A DNA stretch of 64,000 nucleotides from Diplonema papillatum (taxonomy: Eukaryota; Euglenozoa; Diplonemea; Diplonemida; Diplonemidae). Below are positions 18,833 to 28,971 of the stretch, piece by piece. The stretch covers positions 248,001 to 312,000 of the forward strand of contig JAPJBO010000063.1 of assembly GCA_030068145.1 (NCBI GenBank), read 5' to 3'. A program made the position numbers and the translations under genes. Every line of letters begins with the position of its first letter. Positions within the stretch are counted from its first letter, which is position 1. Below the pieces are notes generated by a model. That model did not search any database, was not told the DNA's origin, and saw only the letters and a program-made list of their open reading frames with translations.

Positions 18833-21800
18833 ATGACCGGGCGGACCTTCTTCTTTCTGGCGTTGATCGTTGTTGGCTGCTTCGCTCGCTCGTGCACCGT
18901 CGCGGATGACTGCTCCGGGAACGCGGCGAAGGTGAGCGGGCAATGGCCAGCGTGCGCGTGCGAGTGTGCGAACCAATGGGACAAGGACGATTGCAGCCAC
19001 TGCCCTTTGCCCTTCACGGGGCAGCTATGCGACGAATGCAAAACAGGGTGGTTCGATTACGGCAATGGGTGTCCGGCGTGCACAGAAGCGGACGTCGTCG
19101 GGACGTGCAACGGAAGAGCGGTGAAGTACCTCTCAGTGAATGGTGTATGCGGGTGCCAGTGCGGGTCGTTGTACGCCGGGGATCATTGCGAAGAGTGCAG
19201 CTGGAACGCCATCGGTTACCCGAACTGCGAGGAGTGCACGAAGAAGGACTCCTGCAGCGATCACGCGACGGAAGTGAAAGCCAGCAACAACCGCGCGGAG
19301 TGCATTTGCAACTGCCGAAACGATTGGAGTGGGTCTGCGTGTGACACCTGCCCTACAACGTACAACGTGAACGATCCATCCGACGACTGCGGTCAGTGCT
19401 TGTGGCAATACGTAAACTACACAGCGGGAGCCGACCCCAAATGCACGTACTGCGGCGGTCATCCAGAACTCACCATCCTGAAGACGTGCAGCGACCACGA
19501 GGTATCTGTCGACAGCAACGACGCGCACGATCAGTGCGTCTGCAACTGCAAACCTGGCTTTGGCGGCGATGCGTGCGAACAGTGCGCGGAAGGATGGATC
19601 GGTTACCCGAACTGCCGAGAATGCACGGACTCCGGCGACTGCAACGGCAACGCGGCTTCGGTCACCAGCAACACGAATCGCGACCAGTGTCTGTGCACGT
19701 GCGAGCCTGGGTTCGATGCCGATAAAATGTGCGCGGCGTGCCTGCCGACCTACGTGTCTGCGAATAGGGCGTGCGTCAAGTGCGATGACCAGGCCTACTG
19801 CCACGGCCTGGGCAAGGCTACCCTGACCGGCGCCACGTGCACGTGCAAGTGCGACACCTACTTGGGCGACCGGTGTGATGTGCTGCCGACGGACGCGCCG
19901 CCCTCGCTGGCTCCCACAGCAGCGCCGCCCACAAACCCGCCTGCGACCTCCGCACCGCCGACGGGGGTCCCGGCCACGGGCGCTCCCCCTACGGGGGCTC
20001 CGCCAACAGGTGCACCTCCAACCGTCACTCCCTCAACCGACTCGCCGCCCACAAGTGCACCGGTCACCAGGGCCCCGCCTACAACGGCGCCGCCAACAGG
20101 CGCGCCTTCAACAAGCGCACCTTTCACGAGTGCACCGTCTACAAATGCACCTGTCACCAGTGCACCTTCTACAATCGCACCTGCTACAACCGCACCTTCT
20201 ACAAGTGCACCAACCACCAGAGCACCTTCTACAAGTGCACCTTCTACAAGCGCACCTTCCACGAGTGCACCTTCGACAAGTGCGCCGTCTACAATCGCAC
20301 CTTCAACAACCGAGCCTTCTACAACCACGCCTTCAACAAGTGCTCCTTCCACGAGTGCACTTCCTACACGTTCACCGCCCACCGTGGCCCCACGAACAGA
20401 TGGACCTCTTACGGGTGCTCCGCCAACGACGCCGCCGACTACGATTGTGCCGTCTTCCGCCGCACCTCAAACCGGAGCGCCCCGATCCGCGGCGCCGCCG
20501 CCCACCAGCGCGCCGACCGCCTCGCCGGCGTCGAACGAAACAGCACCCGCGCCGTCCCAGCCGGCAGACCCGCCGCTGAAGGCCACGAAGGCGGGCGCCA
20601 CGCTGACGTCGACAACGGGCAGCGTCGGCGGCACCGCGGCCGCCGCGGCCGGGCTCGCTGGGTCCGGGGCATCCGCGAGTTTGGGCAGGCTGCTGATCGT
20701 CGCGAACCTGGACTGCGCGGTTAGCGACGTCGACCTCGCCGCCGCCCAGCCGCTGGACTTCGAGTACCACCCGCTGGGCTTCGGCGTCGGCGGCGGGCTC
20801 CAATCGTTCTTCCTCGGAGCGGCGCTCGCCAACCCGTTCATCGTCGCCGGGTTCCTCGGCGTGTCCATCGCCTTCGCCACGGTCCGCAAGCTCTACGTCC
20901 GCGACGCCGACTGGGCCGCCCATCTTGCCGCCGCGCGGTTCCCCTCCTTCGGGTACATCCCCGTACTCTTCCTCATCCAGGGCACGTCCTTAGCGGCGAG
21001 CAACCTCGTCTTCTTCCCCGGCCGGGGCCCCGTCGACGGGGTCGTCCTGGGGCTGCTCATCCTGTTGGCATGCGCCGGCGTTCCCGTCCTCCTGTGGACG
21101 CACGTTTTGCGCCCGGCCAAATTTAACGCGGTGGCAGTCGTCGACCCCAGGCTGTGCGACGAGGGCAGCGTCGCGCTCTCCGGCTGGAAGCGCGAAATCT
21201 ACACGTTCTTGTTCGGAACCGAGGTTTGGATCACCAGAGACGACCCGGCGACGGCCCTCTTCGTTGAGCGCTTCGGATTGATCTTCGAGCAGTTCCGGTT
21301 CGGGTTGCAGTGGTTCGCAATCGCGGAGTTGGTGACCGCAGTCTCCTTGTCGCTCCTCGCCGCTTGGACTCCGTCAAAGGGGGCGGGGTGCCTGCTGAGG
21401 AATTCGATGATCTGCCTTCTGTTCTGCGGGTTGTTCGGACTCCTCTGGCACTTCGTCCCTTACCAATCGCGGCTCGACAACAGCACCGCGAAGATCCTCA
21501 CCGGGAGCATGTGCTTGGCGATGATCTCGAGCACCATCGCGCTCCAGCTCTCCGCCGGTAGTGCCGCCCAAGGGGGTTTGCTCGATTTTTCCGCGTGGCT
21601 CCTCGTCGCCTCCGCGTTCGTCCTCATCGGGAAGACGCTGTACGACGTGTGCCTCGCGGTCGCCGACTTGGTCCTCGGCCGGAAACGGCGGGCGCGGTCG
21701 AAAACCGGCAGGAACCTCCGCGGCTTCCTGCATGAGCTCCACCGGCGCTCCTCGTACGACTCCGACACGTACCACTCGTTCCCGCCGTCTCCGAAGCCGG

Positions 21801-22009
21801 AGCGGACGTTCAAAAGCTGCCCGGTCTCGCACGACTCGTCGAACGCCGACGCGGACGACATGTTGTCGTTCGACCTGTCGTACCGCCACCTCCAGTGGAC
21901 CAACACGTTCCCGCGCCCGTCCGAGTCGGCTTCGCCCGCCCCTTCGCCGACTCCCATTTCAAACGCGGTTCTCATCCGCTGCAATCTCCTCCCCGCTCAG
22001 TCAGTGTGA
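18833..22009 (+). CDS. Surface protein: signal peptide, ~7 Cys-rich modules, Thr/Pro mucin stalk, multi-TM domain
   Basis: 1,058 residues from the ATG at 18,833. Residues 1-20 form a signal peptide (MTGRTFFFLALIVVGCFARS). Residues ~22-350 contain about seven Cys-rich EGF/laminin-like modules with recurring C-x-C-x-C, G-x-x-C-x-x-C and YPNC-x-EC motifs. Residues ~351-570 are a mucin-like stalk of APSTSAPSTSAP hexamers, a good O-glycosylation substrate. Residues ~616-950 form a hydrophobic domain with several TM helices, including FGVGGGLQSFFLG, VLFLIQGTSLAAS and HVLRPAKF, shared with the gene at 12,122; the last ~105 residues are a polar cytosolic tail. Probable function: surface receptor or adhesion protein; no enzyme signature. 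Architecture recalls multi-TM membrane proteins of free-living Euglenozoa, but I cannot confirm family membership. Confidence 0.85.
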   Translation: MTGRTFFFLALIVVGCFARSCTVADDCSGNAAKVSGQWPACACECANQWDKDDCSHCPLPFTGQLCDECKTGWFDYGNGCPACTEADVVGTCNGRAVKYLSVNGVCGCQCGSLYAGDHCEECSWNAIGYPNCEECTKKDSCSDHATEVKASNNRAECICNCRNDWSGSACDTCPTTYNVNDPSDDCGQCLWQYVNYTAGADPKCTYCGGHPELTILKTCSDHEVSVDSNDAHDQCVCNCKPGFGGDACEQCAEGWIGYPNCRECTDSGDCNGNAASVTSNTNRDQCLCTCEPGFDADKMCAACLPTYVSANRACVKCDDQAYCHGLGKATLTGATCTCKCDTYLGDRCDVLPTDAPPSLAPTAAPPTNPPATSAPPTGVPATGAPPTGAPPTGAPPTVTPSTDSPPTSAPVTRAPPTTAPPTGAPSTSAPFTSAPSTNAPVTSAPSTIAPATTAPSTSAPTTRAPSTSAPSTSAPSTSAPSTSAPSTIAPSTTEPSTTTPSTSAPSTSALPTRSPPTVAPRTDGPLTGAPPTTPPTTIVPSSAAPQTGAPRSAAPPPTSAPTASPASNETAPAPSQPADPPLKATKAGATLTSTTGSVGGTAAAAAGLAGSGASASLGRLLIVANLDCAVSDVDLAAAQPLDFEYHPLGFGVGGGLQSFFLGAALANPFIVAGFLGVSIAFATVRKLYVRDADWAAHLAAARFPSFGYIPVLFLIQGTSLAASNLVFFPGRGPVDGVVLGLLILLACAGVPVLLWTHVLRPAKFNAVAVVDPRLCDEGSVALSGWKREIYTFLFGTEVWITRDDPATALFVERFGLIFEQFRFGLQWFAIAELVTAVSLSLLAAWTPSKGAGCLLRNSMICLLFCGLFGLLWHFVPYQSRLDNSTAKILTGSMCLAMISSTIALQLSAGSAAQGGLLDFSAWLLVASAFVLIGKTLYDVCLAVADLVLGRKRRARSKTGRNLRGFLHELHRRSSYDSDTYHSFPPSPKPERTFKSCPVSHDSSNADADDMLSFDLSYRHLQWTNTFPRPSESASPAPSPTPISNAVLIRCNLLPAQSV

Positions 22010-22160
22010 AACATATGGTCGTCTTGTTATCACACCGATAGCCACCACGAGCTTCGATTCGTCGTACCATTATAGAGGCCTTGATCTTGATGCCGAAGGG
22101 ACTAGCCGTTAGAGGCCTTGTTGGGAGTCAACCTTTCCGAACAGATGCGTTCTCGGAACC

Positions 22161-22301
22161 GACCTGTCGTGCCGCCACCTCCAGTGGACCAACGCGTTCC
22201 CGTGCCCGTCCGAGTCGGCTTCGCCAGCCCCTTCGCCGACTCCCATTTCAAACGCGGTTCTCATCCGCTGCAATCTCCTCCCCGCTCAGTCAGTGTGAAA
22301 C
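22161..22301 (+). pseudogene. Short 3'-tail copy of the 18,833 gene
   Basis: Matches the last ~140 bp of the parent: GACCTGTCGTGCCGCCACCT through CAATCTCCTCCCCGCTCAGT and the GTGTGA stop. The stretch before it (22,020-22,160) is 3'-flank sequence that recurs again at 22,665-22,830 (ACTAGCC, TAGAGGCCTT, TCAACCTTTCCGAACGGACG), so coding tail and 3' flank were duplicated as one unit. Confidence 0.85.
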
Positions 22302-22315
22302 TGATTTGAGTGAAG

Positions 22316-22646
22316 TTGACTTGGTCCTCGGGAAACGGCGGGCGCGGTCGAAAACCGGCAGGAACCTCCGCGGCTTCCTGAGCTCCACCGGCACTCGTCG
22401 TACGACTCCGACACGTACCACTCGTTCCCGCCGTCGCCGAAGCCGGAGCGGGCGTTCAAAAGCTGCCCGGTCTCGCACGACTCGTCGAACGCCGACGCGG
22501 ACGACACGTTGTCGTTCGACCTGTCGTGCCGCCACCTCCAGTGGACCAACACGTTCCCGTGCCCGTCCGAGTCGGCTTCGCCCGCTCCCTCGCCGAACAC
22601 CCGGTTCTCACCTGCTGCAATCTCCTCCGCTCAGTCAGTGTGAAAC
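22316..22646 (+). pseudogene. Longer 3'-tail copy of the 18,833 gene
   Basis: Starts at the equivalent of parent base 21,663 (GACTTGGTCCTCGG) and runs to the parent stop region (CTCAGTCAGTGTGAAAC). It has small deletions (GGCCGGAAACGG shortened to GGGAAACGG; CTGCATGAGCTCC shortened to CTGAGCTCC) that shift the frame, so it is not a functional gene end. Confidence 0.85.
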
Positions 22647-23794
22647 ACCGCCGGTGATCCGGGCTCGTGTTCACTGTTATATTACACCGAGAGCAACCAC
22701 CACGGAGCCTCGATTCGTCGTACCTTCCGGTTCGAGAGGCTTTGATGCGAGTCGACTTTTCCGAAGGGACTAGCCAGTAGAGGCCTTCATGTGACTCAAC
22801 CTTTCCGAACGGACGCGTTCTCGGAACCGGAACCGACAAACCGCGTATCGCTACAACAAAGCGTAGCGATACGTGGACTGCCGATGATGTGCTGTTTCTC
22901 TAGCCCCCTCTCCGACATCCCCCCGTTATCCCGTCGCAGCCACGGTAGTCCACCACGCTATATCATACAGTGACGGGGCAGAAGCTCCTGCGGGCTTGCG
23001 CCGACTCGAAGTCGTGTCTCTCGCACCCAGGTTCTGTTCTTTTTACGAAGCGGTGTAGCTTTGGGGCAGTAAACCTCGGTCAGCTTGAAAAACGGAGGAA
23101 AAAGGGCTGCGGGGGATCGTAACCAGCAACGACACCGTGACCCAGAATGGGGGGGGGGGGGGGTGGTCGGCGATACACTCCCCGCGCAAAGAAATGATTG
23201 TGCGCAACTCCTTCAAACCTGTTTTGCTAGCTGGAGTGAGGATAGCTCGCTGCCATCGATCGGGTTTTGTTCTCGAGGCCAGGGGGTTATGCACTGCAGC
23301 GGTTGGGTGAGGTAACTCGCCCAAAAAAAAAAAGAAAATTGGAAATCGGGTGGAGGTTGGGTTGATTTACACCGGATTGGGCAGCGTTTTGGTGGGCTAG
23401 GTGTCTTCTGAAGGAGAAAGCTGGCTGCAGAAGGCCTGCCTTCAGCCAGGACATCAGATTCTGAGGCTCCATGTACCGTACCGTCTCCCGGGGGGCGGTG
23501 CCCCCCGGACCCCCCCCTGTATTAGGACTCGCCAGAGAAAACGGGCTTCATGTCTATTCTGAAGGAGAAAACGGGCTGCATAAGGTCCTGCTCGAGGCAC
23601 ACACACACACAAAAAAACCCCGTTCGTCGCTCAAAAAATAAGACTCCGTTCATCCGCAACTGAAGACAGCCACGGCATGACTGCGCGGTATCGATTTTTC
23701 GAGTGCTGTTTGCACCGCAGGACACACCACGGTCATGTAGTGATTGTTCGGCGCTCTTCAACCCGTTTCACCGAAGCAAGTGGGCGACCAAGGT

Positions 23795-23935
23795 AAAAAA
23801 AGACAGGCGCTCCGTTTTGTTTGTGCGTGCCGGTTGATCGTTTCCCACTTGTATTTACCCGGTGTGTCATTTTCAGGTAAGGAATTCTGATCAACCACCA
23901 AAACACGCTGCCTACACGTCTTTTTTAGCCTGCAC
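23795..23935 (-). repeat. Fold-back repeat family 2, inverted copy
   Basis: Reads AAAAAGACAGGCGCTCCG, GTGCGTGCCGGTTGATCG, TCCCACTTGTATTTACCC, GGTAAGGAATTCTGATCAAC, CACCAAAACACGCTGCCTAC, GTCTTTTTTAGCCTGCACC: the reverse complement of the copy at 31,188-31,372. Confidence 0.85.
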
Positions 23936-25148
23936 CCTGCATTGAAGGGCGAGCTATAGTGTGACACGCGCCCACAAAAAATTAAGTTTCAAGCGAACTT
24001 TCACTCTACAAAAAAAAAAAAAAAACCCGATTTTTAACCAAACTCCTGGAGGAAGCAACTGGACTGGAAACGTTGGGCTGGGGAATCAGAACTTCCATTT
24101 CCGCTGGAAAAGCTGCGCAACACCTTCGGCTGCGTCTTGTGCACTCGGTCCCCTGCCCACTTTTTGCTCCACTGAACTCACAAACGAAAACGAAATCCCC
24201 AGTACCAAGACTGCCGTGCTTACCTAGGCACCAAGCAATACAGCCAAAAATTTATTCTGTTGCAGATGACATCCTTACATCTTACCAAAGCGTCTACCGG
24301 CTGCCTTGCACCGAAACCTTGTACACGAGTAAAGTCTAGCCCAAGAGAGGAGAACAATGCACTGCGTGTGTTGGCGAGTCTCCCTCCCACCTCCCTCCCT
24401 GTCGACGAGGATCCCCACAACCTTCCTTACCCTTCCCTCTCTACAGCAACCATCCTCTCGCTTCCTGATCCATTTTGCGCCATACTCGCAAGACATTGTC
24501 GAGAAATGGCTTCACCGTGCCCACCGTTGGCAAACGTCCTGGTCGGTAGCTCGTTGATGTTTTTCTTAGTCGACGGCCTGAGAAATGAATAACTCACCGC
24601 GTACGTACACACGGATGACTACTTGCTGGTCAAGTTTAAGAAATCCTTTGAGATCCCTTTAAAAAAGTACTTGTGCATTCGAACAAACAAAATGTGTATC
24701 GTATGACTTGTCGCGTGGCTAGTCCCGTGGTCATAAACGGTGACACCGCGAACAGTATTGCATGCAAAGAGAGAGTTGGACTTGACAGACATCCGCCACG
24801 GCTGCGATGCGGCAAAAGCCAGATCTTCTGGCTCAAGAAATCCCTTGTGTCCCTTTGAAGTACTTGTCATACGAGAAGCATTCTGCTTGATATCGAACGC
24901 ACTTGTTGTGTTGCTAGTCCCGTGGTCACAAACGGCGACACCGCGAAGCAGTGTTGCGTGCAAGACGGGAGGTCGGACTTGACAAACATCCGCCACCCCT
25001 GCGATGCGGTAAAAGCCAGCCCCTCTGGCGGCCTCTGTCGCCGCAGCAGGATGCTCGGTGCCGCTAAACCGTTTCCAGCCGGACTGATTGTTGGTTTGCT
25101 CCGCGTAGACTCCCCCTCCAAAGGCTCATGCGAGAAGGAAAGAAGGGG

Positions 25149-25447
25149 AAACACTCGAGGGGCTGCCTTGTGCTTACTTCGAAGGAGGCTAGAGGGGGAG
25201 AAACAATATGGGTCTTTTTTGTGTTAACAATGCATTGTTGGTACTAAAAATTAGTAGTTGGCAGCGTACTAAAAGCAACTCACCAAATCAGGTGAAAAGC
25301 CGCTAGTGCGCACAAACGGAAGCGCCATACTAATTTGTTGTTGAACGCTTACGCCCGCCACTGAACCCAGATTCACCTGTGTTTCGTGTGGGCTACAGCA
25401 CTTTACCTCCTTTGATCTTTTGCAGCTGGCAGCCTGCTCAAGTATTT
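25149..25447 (-). mobile_element. MITE copy interrupted by another repeat (nested insertion)
   Basis: The outer parts match the 191-bp MITE in reverse (CTCGAGGGGCTGCCTTG ... GAGGGGGAGAAACAATATGG ... TTGTTGAACGCTTACGCCCG ... CAAGTATTTCCTACAAAGCA). About 120 bp of foreign sequence lies between GGGTCTTTTTT and TTGTTGAACGC, and this inserted piece is itself a dispersed repeat. Confidence 0.85.
25222..25335 (+). repeat. Dispersed repeat (AACAATGCATTGTT family) nested in the MITE
   Basis: AACAATGCATTGTTGGTACT, AAAATTAGTAGTTGGCAGCG, AGCAACTCACCAAATCAGGT and GTGCGCACAAACG recur at 43,380-43,470 and in the first intron of the AAA protease gene (49,118-49,220), with a fragment at 10,340. CTCACC/GGTGA(G) can form a small stem in each copy. 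Confidence 0.75.
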
Positions 25448-26132
25448 CCTACAAAGCAGGTGCTTATACAAAAAAAGAAGTAGCTGTTTCGCTGCCGCTC
25501 GCCTCTGCTGGTTCGGCGAAGCGTCGGCATCGACAATCAGCTCGCGCGGCACATGCTCAAACTTCACTTCGACGCCCTGAGGTACATACGCAGGGATCTA
25601 CTCTGACCGACGATTCATCGGATCTCATCAAATCGAGAGCTAAAAAGCAAAAAGTGAAGTCATGCATCAAGATGAACTCACAAAACAAACAAAAGGTCGA
25701 AAGACAATCAGTACGTTCACGGGATTGTCGGAAACACAAAAGGGGTCCCCTGCAATGATACCCGAAACCGGCCCGCGGTTTACACAGTAGCGCTAAAACG
25801 TCGCTCGGCGGGCCAGAAGTGCACAACAAAAACGAAGCGCCTGTCTTTTTTTGCGTAAAAGTCTAAATCAGGGGTCGCGTTAGGATAACATCCCCAAGCT
25901 GTGTTTCCGGGTTTCCCGCGCTTTCTTTTTTCTTTTTCCAAAAACCATCCGCTGCTGGTCTAGAGCTTTGGCTTCACTGTGGCTAAGGAGATGGGATGGA
26001 GGGGATGAAAGCTATCCGCCAGGAAGATACGTAAAGATGTGCGCTGCACAAGCTGTCGTCGAGGAAATAAAAAGCCTGCTATCAAGAGCCCAGCGGAAAG
26101 GCAACAGCGTGATGCTGGCACGTTGAGTTCTA

Positions 26133-26243
26133 CAGCAAAGTGGGACTTTTTTGTTGAATGCGTATGCGCTCAACAAAAAGACCCACTTTTGTAGTTGTCT
26201 TGCCCTCCGTCGAAATAAGCACAAGGCAGTCCCTCGAGTATTT
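26133..26243 (+). mobile_element. Fold-back derivative of the 191-bp MITE
   Basis: The right half of the MITE (CTCAACAAAAAGACCCACTT ... CAGTCCCTCGAGTATTT) is preceded by an inverted piece of itself (AAAGTGGGACTTTTTTGTTG), so the two form a hairpin around AATGCGTATGCGC. The left half of the standard element is absent. Confidence 0.7.
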
Positions 26244-28971
26244 CATCCCAGCCCTCACCCACCCGACCACATAACGTGTACGTACAAAGCTGAACCTCAC
26301 AAATTAGTAAAAGGTCGAAAGACACCAAATTGTCCGCCCATACGGGATCGTCGGGAACGCACGAGGCCTGTTCACTAGGTTTGCCCCCCCCTCCGGACGG
26401 ACGGTTACCATCCCCCGGAACTGAAATACGGTTTTCCGAACTACTCCCGGTAGTAGTGCGGAGAGTAGTGACGACACCGAACCTGGAGGCCAATCAAGTT
26501 TTTTTTTTTCTCTCAGCAAGGCTCTGCAAAACAGCAAAATAAAAAATGCAAAGTCGAAACCCCTGAACGGTGGGCGGCGCTTGTTCTGGAAAGGAAATCA
26601 CCCGCCTCACCGCTCTCCTTTTCTTTTTGGAAGTATGCTGATACTGCAGGGAATAGTTGACCAGTGGCCAGTCCTCTTGAGTTTGTGCTGACCACGATTG
26701 CGGGAGTCGGAGACCCGAAAGCAGGACCGACCCCCCCTTCGTGAGAAAAAAAAACGAAGAATAAAAACAGCGTTGTTGCTATTGGGCAATTGGCGTACCT
26801 GCTGCCATCCTTGGATGTGGTAGCCGTTTCTCAGGCTCCCTCTCCATTGTCGGCAGCACAACACATCTGTTTTGTCAAGAGCTGCGACTCAACTACGGAC
26901 TCCCGGGTGCAGGCTAGCTTTCTCTACGTTGAGGACGTGCCTTTTCCACAGTTGCACGTGTCCTCTTTCCTCCGTCCCCTACAGCTAAGCTGGTCCAACC
27001 CCAACCCCTCCTGACAGTTTGGTTAGAAAGCAAAGAATCTGTGGCGCGTGGAAGGCACAAGACTGATTTCAAAGCGAATTTCTTCTTGGTGTCGATCGCA
27101 ACACTTTCAAACTTGGCTAGCCGTAGTTAAAGTATGTATTCATACCTACATCCCTCATACTACCCGCCTCACAGCCTCAACCGGAGACCCTAAAACACCG
27201 AACCTCTAAACCACAATAAACGCTAGATAATCTCTGATAGACCTTGATCGACCGATAAGTACAGCCACAGGCAGTTTTATGCAGCTGCAGGGGATAGGGA
27301 TGGACCGGCATACTGATCCCGAACCTTAAACTAAGACTCCCCAGCTCCCTTTATTCGTTCGATGCGTATTGTTTCTTGATCAGATGAGCATTGTTAGTGC
27401 ACCGAGAACGGCCTCGATCAGCTCACAACCAACCTCGCGGGAGAGTCGGCCGTTGGCTGCCCTTCGGGCGAGCTCCTCCTCTGAAAGGACCGAAGGAGAA
27501 CAGACCAAAGCAGAAATCGTGCAAATTCAACCCATTCTTCGTTTCTCTACTTAACAGCGCAAGAATCTACGACTTTTTCCCCGAGGGTGGGTGCCAGCTG
27601 AGCCAGGTTGCGTGGTAAGATCCACTAGTAGGGCCTGTGGTCCATGCTGAATGCTCTCTGAAGCCCGCACCCACGTGCGTTGGCTGTCACAGGTTTTCGA
27701 TGAGCTTCAACGGCTCGAAGGGCTGCCTCGCTATTGAACCGGTTCACACAACCACGAAGCTGGCACAACCACTTCTTCTCCCAATCCATATTCAAGACAA
27801 CTTCTTCCAAGTGCAACCTAGGATGTTTCCAACCTGCTACATAGGCAGGGGCTGCACGGTGGCCAGCGTGTCTGTAGGCGGAACGGGTTGCTCATGGTTC
27901 TCGATTCTGTCCCGGCTATGTCGACCGGCGGGATTCGTTGTGTTTACGAGTCACTCTCCGCAAAAAATCCCTAGACTCTTAGTTACTAGGAGGCAGGAGT
28001 GCGGGAGTGCCCCGGCTAAAAACGCTGACTTGCGCAGCTCGTTTATCGCACACAGGGTTGCGAGAGCGACTCCGTGCGGTGCGGGACGCAACATGGAGCA
28101 CGAGACGCAAAACGCAGAAATGTCCCAGCATACTCGATACACAACGCCCCGTGCTGTCAGGCGCAAAGGAAGACGAGAGCAGAGCATCGCCTCGAAGAGC
28201 CCCGTGCGAAGCATGTTTACGACCTCGGTTTGCGCTCACACAGCGATTATTGTTCGTTGAAGCTTCGGTTTATCATTCGAAAAAAAACGTTTCTTAAAGG
28301 AAAGTGCTCGGAGAAATCGCAAAGGCTGGCTTCGAAGATAATACTCAAACAAGTCACCGTTTAGCAGAAACCTCCGGTCAATCGAGATAAAAGGTGCGGC
28401 CCTCTCGCACTATGTCGCCGGCACCTCACGGGTTCAAGTCGCCGATGCTCCCTGACGTCGGAACTCTTTTCTCGAACGCTACGACAAACGAAAAAGCGAA
28501 CCTTTCCCGTTCAGTTTCTTGGGTTTATCTACACCGTCTTTTGCAAGAACAAAGCCGCCGCCAACAGTTTCTTGGGTTTATCTAAACCGTCTTTTGCAAG
28601 AACAAAGCCGCCGCCAAGTATATTGCTCTTTAGGGCTGGCTCAAGGTTCGTGCCTACGGAATCAAGAGTAGCCGAATCCAACGGGGGACAACCGTTGGTG
28701 CTGCAGTCCTGGCTGGGACGAGCTGCGAACAGCTGCCTGACCAACCAGACCCGTTTAGGAGCATCGCAGACCTGCTGCTGGCTCGCTCTCCCGCACGCTA
28801 TATGTCGCGCGCAATCCCTTCAAAAGTAGCGCGTCTCGTGTAAGCAGCAAACCGCCGACACACTCGCGCCCGCACCCACTCGTCTCGACTCAGGGTTGTG
28901 GAGGGGGTGGTGGGGGAAAGGGCTGTTTAAAAAGCTGCACATATACTCGCAGGCGGCGGGAGTCCCACTCC

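Larger units (their letters stand above)
22647..28971. other. 6-kb intergenic stretch of mixed repeats
   Basis: No supported gene. It holds the duplicated 3' flank of the 18,833 gene to ~22,830, a run of 17 G around 23,145-23,165, an inverted family-2 fold-back repeat, a MITE with a nested insertion, a fold-back derivative of that MITE at 26,133, and dispersed fragments. The motif TTCAAGCGAACTTTCACTCT at ~23,985 recurs nearly intact near 7,187, 43,905 and 52,560. At 28,515-28,620 a 51-bp unit containing TTTCTTGGGTTTATCTA is repeated in tandem. A 200-codon open frame at 27,637-28,260 starts with GTG and has no family-like features. Confidence 0.55.

Noticed and set aside
27637..28260. 207-codon open frame on the + strand
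   Set aside because: Starts with GTG, has mixed composition and no motif; crosses repeat-like sequence. Not strong enough to call a gene.
28385..28460. tRNA-like B-box (GGGTTCAAGTC)
   Set aside because: No matching acceptor, D-arm or anticodon arm could be laid out around it.
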